From Campylobacterales bacterium (lineage in GTDB: Bacteria > Campylobacterota > Campylobacteria > Campylobacterales > Sulfurovaceae): DNA of 5,301 nucleotides. The position numbers and the translations under genes were made by a program. Location: assembly GCA_014763905.1 (NCBI GenBank), contig JACXUN010000117.1:1-5301 (forward strand), read 5' to 3'. This document shows positions 1 through 5,301 of the stretch, piece after piece; position 1 is the first letter of the stretch, and the number at the start of each line of letters is the position of its first letter. The notes under the pieces are model-generated. The model did no database searches and was not told where the DNA came from. It was given only the letters and a program-made list of their open reading frames with translations.

Positions 1-4
1 AATA

Positions 5-13
5 AGTATAGCA
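5..13 (-). promoter_or_regulatory. possible extended -10 promoter reading out of the left edge
   Basis: Read on the minus strand, this stretch is TGCTATACT, a TGn plus a -10-like hexamer (TATACT) one base from TATAAT. No good -35 is visible (CCTCAA at the expected distance). If real, transcription would start at or just beyond the left edge and serve a minus-strand gene that is not in the window. The rest of positions 1-145 is AT-rich, with no open reading frame of note and no convincing terminator for the neighbouring large gene, so this call rests on one short motif. Confidence 0.25.
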
Positions 14-145
14 TAGAAAATTTTGGATTGAGGAGTGAAATTATAAATTTTTTTAAGAAAAGAGCATTAAAGTGTTATTTTTAGTTTTATCCAATTCTTT
101 TGTATAAAGTTGGGAGTTGTTTTAAACATATATTCATGATAAAGA

Positions 146-2980
146 TTACTTGATGTCCGGTGAAGGGACACCAAGGTAAAATCCTTGACAGTAATCAGCT
201 CCCAATTTTTTAACCATACTATAAACCTCTTCATTATGGACAAACTCAACAATCGTTTGACGTTTGAGTTTTTTGGAGAAGTTGATAATCGCTTCGATAA
301 TGATCTGCGAGTTTTCATTGGTATGGACATTTTTAATCAAACTACCGTCGATTTTAATATAATCGGCATCAATACTTAAAATATGCTCGAAATTGGCATA
401 ACCGCTTCCAAAATCATCGATAGCAATTTTGACGTTATACTCTTTGACATATTTAATGAAGTTATTGATGATTTTATAATCTTCGACCTGTTGAGATTCG
501 GTTATCTCAAAGATAACCCGTTCCGGATTGGCAAAACCTTCCAGTTTTTGATAGATATAGTTGGTTGTTTTTTCAGAAAGAATATCATCAATGGTAAGAT
601 TAATTGAAAACTCATACTCCGGCAAATCTCTAAAACGCTCAAAAGCTTTATCGATAATAATTTGTGTAATTTGCGGATAGAGTTTTGCTTTTTTGGCAAT
701 CTCTAGAAAGAAGAACGGAGAGATTGCCTGTCCATCTTTGTCTAAGAGTCTAACGAGGGTTTCAAACTTGAAAGCCTTGGACGTTTTGTCTTTGAATATC
801 GGTTGATAATAACAGACGATACGGTTTTCATCGATCGCCTCTTTGATGCGTTTGACCCATTCGATATTGTGAGCATAATCTTCATGCTTTCGCATACTGT
901 GTTGAAAAATTAAAAGCTTTTTATGCTCTTCTTGGGCTTTTTTACGGGCTATATTAGAATAGAGAATCAATTTCTCATAGTCGTCATTGGCATAATAGGT
1001 TGCTGCCCCACCGGTAACAGATATGGCGATACGGTTTTGATATTTTCCCTCCGGACTTATCACTTTCTCTTCAATGTCCTGAATAATATCTTCAAAATAG
1101 TATTGTAGATTATTACGGGAGAGGTATCCCTCTTCAAAGAGTAAGATAAACTGATCGGACTCCAGTTTATAAAGCGTAAAGTGGGTCTGCTTTTGCATAT
1201 CGGACAAAATTTCAGCGATACGGAGCAGTACATTATCTCCAATTCGCTCTCCATAAAAATCATTGAATCCGGAAAAATCATCGATATTGAGATAGAAGAG
1301 TATTGGCTTAACGGAATTTTTAAGATCTTCTATGAGTTGATTGCGGTTAGGAAGACCGGTTAGCAGATCGATACGTTGTTTCTTTAGCTCCTCTTTACTG
1401 GTTTCCAGCTCGGTAATATCGTGTCGAATCGCCATATACTCAATGATGTCGCCTTTATTGTCCAATATTGGAATAATGGTGGCATTAACGATATAGGATG
1501 ATCCGTCTTTACGTCGGTTTTTGACGATTCCTTTCCAAATCTGTTTACTTTGGATGGTCTCCCACATCTTTTTAAAAGTGGATTTAGGTACATCGGGATG
1601 TCGGACAATATTATGTGAACTTCCGACCAACTCTTCTCGTGTATAGCCGGATACTTCACAAAACATATCATTGGCATAGGTAATAATCCCTTTGAGATCG
1701 GTTTTGGAGACGATGCTGCTTTTGTCGATAGCCGTTTTATATCCATCTAAAAAAGAGATGTTTTTATTGAGTTTATCACTCATGGTATTGAAGGCTAACA
1801 GTGCATCACCGATCTCATCTTTTTTATCGACTGTTAAATGGATATCGGTATTGCCTTCTGCAATCATCTCTGAGGCGGTTTGCAGCTTTTTGAGGTTACC
1901 GATAATCGATAGATAAAAAGCAGTGATAATATATCCACCGAGTATCAGAATGGTGATAAAACCGATCAGTAGAATCCATAACTCTTTATCTAAATTGGAT
2001 TTGAGTTCTTGAATGGTTGTTTTATAGGTAAAGAGAAACTTATCATAAAGCTCCTCCTGTGCATAAAGAGCTGCCGTTGCCTTTTGATCAAAGGTATCTA
2101 AGTTATGGGTATAGTTTTCATTGAGAATGATGTCATTATCGATAACACTTAACATCAATTTAAGCTTATCCGATACGCTGGTAGTGATAAGCTGAAGGGC
2201 TTGATAGTTACTTAGTTCAGTCAAAATTTTATTATCTACCAGATCCGATTTGATGCTGGCTAAATCAGTCGAAAGGGTATAAAGAGTAATCTTTTGCTCT
2301 TTGAGCATATTTTTTTGTACCAAAATACCGTAAGATATACTCTTTAATCGTGCTGTATACTCATAAAGTTTGGGTAGTTTCTCTTGGAGCATGACACCCA
2401 GATAGTTGATACGCAGATCTTTACTTTTATTAAAAGATGTTGCTCTGGATATATCTAAAATCGTTTGCTGTAACAGTTCAACAATATGGTTGTGCTTTTC
2501 ATAAATATCTTTGGTAAGTACCTCTTTGGTCAATACCGGCAGGCTGTTCTCTTTGACATTGTTGAGTTTGACCAGATCAAATTCACTGAGAGCTTGATTG
2601 AAGTTTTGGTTACGACCTAGGGTATTTAATGTCTTACTATCATATTCAAAAAGAGAATCGGTTCTAAAGGTGAGCCGTTCTTCTTCCATCTGAAGCTCTT
2701 CGGCTAGACTTTTATCCGTTAGGTTCTCGTCAATATAAATACCGCTTAACTCTCTATGAATTTGTATGGAGCTGATGATTTTATAGAGGATTTGAATATA
2801 TTCTACCCCAATTAATTGTTGTTTATAGATATCTTTTTCTTTAAAGCGGTCAAGAAAGATGGTACGCGACGGGAAGATTAATAATATAAAGAGTATAGAG
2901 ATCGATGCGATGATTTTGAACTTAAAAGATAGTTTATCCATCATATAGAGTGCAGGTGTCAATATCTTCTGAAAATTCAT
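146..2980 (-). CDS. Membrane-bound sensor c-di-GMP phosphodiesterase (HAMP-PAS-degenerate GGDEF-EAL)
   Basis: The 944-residue protein probably hydrolyses the second messenger c-di-GMP to pGpG in response to a signal. Visible order: membrane helix about 22-37; periplasmic, mostly helical region about 45-332; second membrane helix about 334-358; HAMP about 359-408 (DEIGDALLAFNTM); PAS about 415-525; short coiled linker; GGDEF domain from LTGLPNR (540-546) to about 695; EAL domain about 705-940. The PAS resembles E. coli Aer (HNIVRHPD, IWKGIVKNRRK), a family that binds FAD. The GGDEF signature is replaced by ESDQF (607-611), and the metal-binding Asp of DxD is Asn565, so cyclase activity is unlikely. 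The EAL domain keeps E740 (as ETL), R744, N794, E825, D855-D856, K876, E912 and Q932, so phosphodiesterase activity is expected. The start at 2980 has AAAGGG nine bases upstream; Met13 and Met14 lack such a site. It is monocistronic as far as visible. The signal sensed is inferred. Confidence 0.93.
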   Translation of the reverse strand: MNFQKILTPALYMMDKLSFKFKIIASISILFILLIFPSRTIFLDRFKEKDIYKQQLIGVEYIQILYKIISSIQIHRELSGIYIDENLTDKSLAEELQMEEERLTFRTDSLFEYDSKTLNTLGRNQNFNQALSEFDLVKLNNVKENSLPVLTKEVLTKDIYEKHNHIVELLQQTILDISRATSFNKSKDLRINYLGVMLQEKLPKLYEYTARLKSISYGILVQKNMLKEQKITLYTLSTDLASIKSDLVDNKILTELSNYQALQLITTSVSDKLKLMLSVIDNDIILNENYTHNLDTFDQKATAALYAQEELYDKFLFTYKTTIQELKSNLDKELWILLIGFITILILGGYIITAFYLSIIGNLKKLQTASEMIAEGNTDIHLTVDKKDEIGDALLAFNTMSDKLNKNISFLDGYKTAIDKSSIVSKTDLKGIITYANDMFCEVSGYTREELVGSSHNIVRHPDVPKSTFKKMWETIQSKQIWKGIVKNRRKDGSSYIVNATIIPILDNKGDIIEYMAIRHDITELETSKEELKKQRIDLLTGLPNRNQLIEDLKNSVKPILFYLNIDDFSGFNDFYGERIGDNVLLRIAEILSDMQKQTHFTLYKLESDQFILLFEEGYLSRNNLQYYFEDIIQDIEEKVISPEGKYQNRIAISVTGGAATYYANDDYEKLILYSNIARKKAQEEHKKLLIFQHSMRKHEDYAHNIEWVKRIKEAIDENRIVCYYQPIFKDKTSKAFKFETLVRLLDKDGQAISPFFFLEIAKKAKLYPQITQIIIDKAFERFRDLPEYEFSINLTIDDILSEKTTNYIYQKLEGFANPERVIFEITESQQVEDYKIINNFIKYVKEYNVKIAIDDFGSGYANFEHILSIDADYIKIDGSLIKNVHTNENSQIIIEAIINFSKKLKRQTIVEFVHNEEVYSMVKKLGADYCQGFYLGVPSPDIK

Positions 2981-3009
2981 CTCTAATAGCCCTTTGTAAA
3001 TTTAAACCT

Positions 3010-3018
3010 ATTATAACA
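3010..3018 (-). promoter_or_regulatory. extended -10 promoter of the c-di-GMP phosphodiesterase gene
   Basis: On the minus strand this reads TGTTATAAT, a perfect extended -10. Transcription would begin near 3003, giving a leader of about 22 bases that contains the AAAGGG ribosome site at 2990-2995. Upstream (about 3019-3070) the minus strand carries runs of T at roughly regular spacing and no clear -35, the form usually described for sigma-70 promoters in Campylobacter and its relatives. It lies between the cyclophilin terminator and the gene start, so the gene can be transcribed independently. Confidence 0.6.
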
Positions 3019-3089
3019 CAATAAATCATAATTTAACAAAAAAAGAGATGATTTTTCAAAAAAAGATTTAAATGGATAGATAAGAAGCA

Positions 3090-3110
3090 CGCTCCCTATA
3101 AAAGAGAGCG
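3090..3110 (-). terminator. stem-loop terminator after the cyclophilin gene
   Basis: On the minus strand CGCTCTC and GGGAGCG form a 7-bp stem (one G-U pair) around a 7-base loop, starting ten bases after the cyclophilin stop codon. The G-U pair is a C/A mismatch on the plus strand, so the fold suits the minus-strand transcript. The tail (TGCTTCTTATC) is only moderately T-rich, so it may be a weak intrinsic terminator. A competing 6-bp stem (CTCCCT at 3112-3117 with AGGGAG at 3092-3097) shares its right arm. Confidence 0.55.
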
Positions 3111-3120
3111 AAGGGAGGGA

Positions 3121-3648
3121 TTAATTTTTTTCGTTGAGGACTTCGATAGAAACAATATCATCATTTTGTCGAATAGCATCCAGTACGGCAAAACTTTCCG
3201 TATCATTTTCTTCAATAGCACCAAAAACCGTATGAACACCGTCCAGATGTGGTGTCGGAACAAAAGTGATGAAGAATTGACTGCCTCCGGTATTCAAACC
3301 GGCATGTGCCATAGAGAGTACGCCTCGCCGATGTCGATGAGTGCTGGTATCGGTTTCACAATCGATTGCCCAACCCGGTCCGCCGGTTCCGACTCTCATC
3401 GGATTACCGTTAGGCCCTGAATGAGGGCATCCACCTTGTGCCATAAATCCTGGAATTACTCTATGGAACTTAAGGTTATTATAAAATCCTTCATTAGCTA
3501 AATGGGCAAAGTTGGCTACCGTATTGGGTGCATCATCTTTAAAAAGTTGTGTCCAGATCACCCCTTTATTGGTAGTAATCTTTGCGTAGTTGTAGCTATC
3601 CATCACATCGTGTGGGATATCGTATCGTTTCGTTTTTTTTCCAAACAT
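3121..3648 (-). CDS. Cyclophilin-type peptidyl-prolyl cis-trans isomerase
   Basis: This 175-residue protein catalyses cis-trans isomerisation of Xaa-Pro bonds and helps protein folding. Nearly the whole length is one cyclophilin domain. Active-site positions by comparison with human CypA are R63 (in FHRVIPGFMAQGG), F68, M69, Q71, Q124 and F126 (in GGSQFFITF), L135 and H139 (in TPHLDGVHTVFG). The CypA tryptophan that governs cyclosporin affinity is His134 here, as in many bacterial members. There is no signal peptide or membrane segment: the N-terminus is charged (MFGKKTKRYD), so the protein is probably cytoplasmic, in the position of E. coli PpiB and unlike periplasmic PpiA. A basic patch, THRHRRG, lies at 103-109. 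The start at 3648 has AAGGA ten bases upstream and an extended -10 about 40 bases upstream. It is divergent from pyrF and followed by its own stem-loop, so it is probably monocistronic. Confidence 0.95.
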   Translation of the reverse strand: MFGKKTKRYDIPHDVMDSYNYAKITTNKGVIWTQLFKDDAPNTVANFAHLANEGFYNNLKFHRVIPGFMAQGGCPHSGPNGNPMRVGTGGPGWAIDCETDTSTHRHRRGVLSMAHAGLNTGGSQFFITFVPTPHLDGVHTVFGAIEENDTESFAVLDAIRQNDDIVSIEVLNEKN

Positions 3649-3680
3649 TATAGTTTAGTCCTTGTTTATTAAAATTAAGT

Positions 3681-3686
3681 TATGAT
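3681..3686 (+). promoter_or_regulatory. candidate -10 box for pyrF
   Basis: TATGAT, one base from TATAAT, lies 32 bases before the preferred pyrF start codon and would place transcription initiation near 3693, within the short AT-rich leader. There is no TGn extension and no -35 at standard spacing; TTGTTT at 3662-3667 is too close. It is the best plus-strand candidate in the gap, but weaker than the minus-strand box it overlaps. Confidence 0.35.
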
Positions 3687-3693
3687 TATACCA
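3685..3693 (-). promoter_or_regulatory. extended -10 promoter of the cyclophilin gene
   Basis: The minus strand reads TGGTATAAT, a perfect extended -10. The predicted transcription start is near 3678, leaving a leader of about 30 bases that includes AAGGA at 3659-3663. No convincing -35 is seen. The element overlaps the putative -10 of the divergent pyrF gene by two bases, so RNA polymerase probably cannot occupy both at once. Confidence 0.6.
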
Positions 3694-3704
3694 ATAAAAA
3701 ATTA

Positions 3705-3708
3705 GAGG
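3705..3708 (+). promoter_or_regulatory. ribosome binding site that bears on the pyrF start choice
   Basis: GAGG (within AGAGG) is the only Shine-Dalgarno-like element ahead of pyrF. It lies 4 bases before the ATG at 3713 and 10 bases before the ATG at 3719. Neither spacing is ideal; the longer one falls in the usual functional range and gives the N-terminus typical of the family. Confidence 0.5.
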
Positions 3709-3718
3709 TTAAATGTTT

Positions 3719-4405
3719 ATGGAATTATGTGTCGCACTTGATTTACCGTCAGCCGAAGAAAATTTAGGATTGGCTCAACAGTTAAAAGATTATGATATCT
3801 GGATGAAAGTGGGGTTTAGAGCTTATATTCGTGACGGTAGAGCATTCATTGATGCAGTAAAAGCGATCAATCCAAATTTCAAAATCTTTTTGGATTTGAA
3901 ACTTTATGATATTCCCAATACGATGGCAGATGCGGCCGAAGAGATTGCTAAGATCGGGGTAGATATGTTCAATATCCATGCGAGTGCCGGAGCTATTGCG
4001 ATGCAGACGGTTATGGAGAGACTATCTCGTTACGAAAAAAGACCTTTGGTTTTAGCTGTTACGGCATTAACTTCGTTTGATGAAGCCAATTTCCAAACTA
4101 TTTATGAAAAAAGTATAGATGAGAAAGCGGAGCAGTTTGCTAAGATGAGTTATGAGAATGGTTTGGACGGTGTGGTTTGCAGTACGTTTGAGAGTCGAGC
4201 GATTAAAACAGCAACGGATAGTGCGTTCCTCACACTCTGTCCGGGTATTCGTCCGTTTGGTGAGGATGCCGGTGATCAGCAGCGTGTAGCGACATTAGCA
4301 TTGGCAGCTCAGGAGGGAGTTGATTTTCCTGTAATTGGTCGACCAATTTACAAAGACAACGATCCCGTTGACAAAGTCAAAAAAATTTTAGCCGTAATGG
4401 GCTAA
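3719..4405 (+). CDS. pyrF: Orotidine 5'-phosphate decarboxylase
   Basis: This enzyme decarboxylates orotidine 5'-monophosphate to UMP, the last step of de novo pyrimidine synthesis, in the cytoplasm. Its 228 residues form one TIM-barrel of normal family length. Visible signatures, numbered from 3719: LCVALD (3-8), the first-strand substrate Asp; MKVG (29-32); the catalytic DLKLYDIPNT (59-68) with Asp59, Lys61 and Asp64; NIHASAG (85-91); TALTS (115-119); VCSTFES; PGIRPFGEDAGDQQR (175-189), the phosphate-gripping loop region; and IGRPI (206-210) with phosphate-binding Arg208. All key residues are present. An in-frame ATG at 3713 would add Met-Phe. I prefer 3719 because the bacterial family usually begins M-x-LCVALD and the ribosome site is better spaced. 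It stands alone, not in a pyr operon, and is closed by a stem-loop that includes its stop codon. Confidence 0.97.
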   Translation: MELCVALDLPSAEENLGLAQQLKDYDIWMKVGFRAYIRDGRAFIDAVKAINPNFKIFLDLKLYDIPNTMADAAEEIAKIGVDMFNIHASAGAIAMQTVMERLSRYEKRPLVLAVTALTSFDEANFQTIYEKSIDEKAEQFAKMSYENGLDGVVCSTFESRAIKTATDSAFLTLCPGIRPFGEDAGDQQRVATLALAAQEGVDFPVIGRPIYKDNDPVDKVKKILAVMG

Positions 4406-4410
4406 AATTT
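4383..4410 (+). terminator. stem-loop terminator of pyrF, containing the stop codon
   Basis: AAATTTTAGCC (4383-4393) and GGCTAAAATTT (4400-4410) form a perfect 11-bp stem around the 6-base loop GTAATG. The last pyrF codons and the TAA stop (4403-4405) lie inside it. The T-tract that would normally follow is broken up (AATATTTAATT), though the 3' arm itself ends in TTT, so efficiency is uncertain. The stem is symmetrical and could act in either direction. It separates pyrF from the promoter of the tRNA gene. Confidence 0.6.
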
Positions 4411-4435
4411 AATATTTAATTAAGGTTAATTTCCC

Positions 4436-4441
4436 TATAAT
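4436..4441 (+). promoter_or_regulatory. -10 box of the tRNA-Ser gene
   Basis: A perfect TATAAT lies 16 bases before the mature tRNA 5' end, which places initiation near 4449 and leaves a pre-tRNA leader of about nine bases for RNase P to remove. No clear -35 and no TGn extension are seen. It follows the pyrF stem-loop, so the tRNA gene appears to be its own unit. Confidence 0.6.
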
Positions 4442-4457
4442 CTCATTCCACAAACGC

Positions 4458-4548
4458 GGACAGTTGGGTGAGTTGGCTGAAACCACATCCCTGCTAAGGA
4501 TGCGTACTCGTAAGGGTACCGAGAGTTCGAATCTCTCACTGTCCGCCA
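4458..4548 (+). tRNA. tRNA-Ser, anticodon GCU
   Basis: This is a complete class II tRNA of 91 bases including an encoded CCA, and it reads AGC and AGU serine codons. The acceptor stem is GGACAGT (4458-4464) with ACTGTCC (4538-4544), followed by discriminator G (4545), as expected for serine, and CCA (4546-4548). The D-arm region is GGTGAGTTGGCTGAAACC. The anticodon stem is CATCC/GGATG with loop CTGCTAA, so the anticodon GCT is at 4493-4495. The long variable arm has a 6-bp stem, GTACTC/GGGTAC, around GTAA, the mark of tRNA-Ser as against tRNA-Leu or tRNA-Tyr when combined with this anticodon. The T-arm is GAGAG, TTCGAAT, CTCTC. No mispairing suggests decay. Confidence 0.97.
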
Positions 4549-4622
4549 TACATAACTTTCTAAAACTTCAATCATATTGCATGTGTGTAATGTTAAAGTT
4601 GAGGTTTACTCAAATATCAAAC

Positions 4623-4645
4623 TGGAGTTTTATCTCCAATTTTTC
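4623..4645 (+). terminator. terminator of tRNA-Ser, overlapping the end of the convergent gene
   Basis: TGGAG (4623-4627) and CTCCA (4634-4638) make a 5-bp stem around TTTTAT, followed by ATTTTTC, a classic small intrinsic terminator for the plus strand about 75 bases after the tRNA. The stop codon of the minus-strand gene (4630-4632) lies in its loop. On the minus strand the same stem is followed by GTTTGATATTTG, so weak termination in that direction is also possible. The intervening 4549-4622 holds a second small stem (TTGAG/CTCAA, 4599-4613) and no gene. Confidence 0.6.
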
Positions 4646-5277
4646 AAAGCCCTGATAATAGTCTCAACATTTTGTTGTTGTGTATTTTCTTGTTTATAGA
4701 TCAAATAAAACTTTCGTACAAGCGGTTGATTATGAATTCGAGATGTATAGAGTTCTTTTTGTTGCAACTCATGCTCGATGGAGAGCTGTGAAACAATCGC
4801 AACCGTTGGATGCTCTGGGTTCGGTTTAGCCCATTTGACACTTTGAATGGCAGCAGTAGCATTATCTATCTCGGAAAGAGACCAAAAACTTTGATAAGAG
4901 AGATCCCATTGGCTGAAAAATTTTGAAATAACCATTCGGGTGAGAGAACCCTCTTTGCGGCAAATCAATCGATAGTTATGGATATCATTTTCATTACTTG
5001 ATTCCGGTAGAGGCATTTTGGAGCAGATCACCAACTCATCTTCCATCCACTCATTATAAATTAAAGTATCATCAAATAGGGGGGTTTCGATTAGTCCATA
5101 ATCATATCTTTCTGCTTTTACCCCATCAATAATCTCATCACAGGTACCAATATCGAGTTTGATCTTTTTTTTAACGATTTCACTAATGGCTACGATAGGC
5201 TTACCCGGTAAAATATGAGAACCTATCGTATAAGATGCACCAAGATGTAGGGGTTCCAGTGTTGTCACTATTCCCAT
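4630..5277 (-). CDS. LysR-type effector-binding domain protein lacking the DNA-binding head (stand-alone or remnant)
   Basis: The 215 residues match the C-terminal co-inducer-binding half of LysR-type regulators. The domain begins at once with LHLGASYTIGSHILP (10-24), then a GTCDEIIDGV segment (44-53), DYGLIE (59-64) and DELVICSK (80-87). CRKEGSLTRMVI (106-117) matches the typical RExGSGTR loop, and VAIVSQLSIEHEL with PLVRKFYLIYK forms the end. Normal members have about 300 residues, with a winged helix-turn-helix and a linker helix in the first 85 or so; both are missing. The ATG at 5277 has an excellent AAGGA site at 5284-5288 and is preceded in frame by TAA (5287-5289), so within the window it reads as a free-standing gene. 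It may instead be the rear half of a gene broken by that stop. Without a head it cannot bind DNA by itself. It is convergent with tRNA-Ser. The ligand is unknown. Confidence 0.8.
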   Translation of the reverse strand: MGIVTTLEPLHLGASYTIGSHILPGKPIVAISEIVKKKIKLDIGTCDEIIDGVKAERYDYGLIETPLFDDTLIYNEWMEDELVICSKMPLPESSNENDIHNYRLICRKEGSLTRMVISKFFSQWDLSYQSFWSLSEIDNATAAIQSVKWAKPNPEHPTVAIVSQLSIEHELQQKELYTSRIHNQPLVRKFYLIYKQENTQQQNVETIIRALKNWR

Positions 5278-5283
5278 TACTTT

Positions 5284-5288
5284 TCCTT
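5284..5288 (-). promoter_or_regulatory. ribosome binding site of the LysR effector-domain gene, overlapping an upstream in-frame stop
   Basis: On the minus strand AAGGA lies six bases before the ATG at 5277 and shares bases with the TAA at 5287-5289, in the arrangement TAAGGAAAAGTAATG. A good site at good spacing supports real initiation here. The overlap of stop and ribosome site is the layout expected for translational coupling to a gene ending at 5287, but that gene, if present, lies outside the window apart from at most four codons. Confidence 0.55.
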
Positions 5289-5301
5289 ATAAATTTAATA
5301 A

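Noticed and set aside
39..57. AAATT/AATTT repeat followed by a T-run as a plus-strand terminator
   Set aside because: The stem is wholly A-T with a three-base loop, too weak to call, and no plus-strand gene is visible to its left.
172..187. CAAGG/CCTTG hairpin near the end of the c-di-GMP gene
   Set aside because: It lies inside the coding sequence, the stem is only 5-6 bp, and no T-run follows on the minus strand, so it is not a terminator.
185..607. Two plus-strand ORFs (64 and 74 codons) antisense to the EAL domain
   Set aside because: They are shadow frames of the conserved EAL coding sequence, with no ribosome sites or domain signatures.
1384..1746. 120-codon minus-strand ORF inside the large sensor gene
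   Set aside because: It lies in a different frame over the PAS-coding part of the 944-residue protein, which has clear domain motifs; the shorter frame shows none.
4458..4548. tRNA-Ser as an attachment site for an integrated element
   Set aside because: No second copy of the tRNA 3' end occurs in the window and no integrase or phage-like gene is present.
4464..4655. Plus-strand ORF of 63 codons across the tRNA-Ser region
   Set aside because: It runs through a well-formed tRNA and its terminator, and has no recognisable protein features.
1..5301. Direct repeats, CRISPR arrays, transposase fragments or retron-like elements
   Set aside because: Reading both strands showed no regularly spaced repeats, no inverted-repeat-bounded element, and no matching protein motif.

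Overview
The window looks like ordinary chromosomal DNA from a low-GC member of the Campylobacterota (formerly Epsilonproteobacteria), perhaps of the Sulfurimonas/Sulfurovum type. This assignment is an inference. It rests on the AT-rich intergenic gaps, on several extended -10 promoters (TGnTATAAT) behind T-rich tracts with no clear -35, and on the EAL-domain style (ETL and VEFV variants), which I recall as common in that phylum. No insertion sequence, phage gene, CRISPR array or other mobile element is visible.

Layout, left to right. Positions 1-145 are a non-coding AT-rich gap with a possible minus-strand promoter at the very edge. Positions 146-2980 (minus) encode a 944-residue membrane-anchored c-di-GMP protein: periplasmic helical sensor, HAMP, Aer-like PAS, degenerate GGDEF, and an EAL domain that looks catalytically complete. 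A 140-bp gap holds its promoter and the terminator of the next gene. Positions 3121-3648 (minus) encode a cytoplasmic cyclophilin-type peptidyl-prolyl isomerase. It is divergent from pyrF (orotidine 5'-phosphate decarboxylase, plus strand, about 3719-4405), and the two putative -10 boxes overlap in a 70-bp gap. pyrF ends in a strong stem-loop containing its own stop codon. tRNA-Ser(GCU) follows at 4458-4548 (plus) with its own promoter. A short hairpin plus T-run terminates it and overlaps the 3' end of the convergent gene at 4630-5277 (minus). That gene encodes a LysR-type effector-binding domain with no DNA-binding head; an in-frame stop lies just upstream of its start.

The genes form small independent transcription units (one each for the c-di-GMP protein, cyclophilin, pyrF and the tRNA) and do not make up one pathway. 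I see no convincing new biological system. The two points most worth following up are the headless or interrupted LysR gene at the right edge, and the predicted redox-sensing c-di-GMP phosphodiesterase with a dead GGDEF domain.
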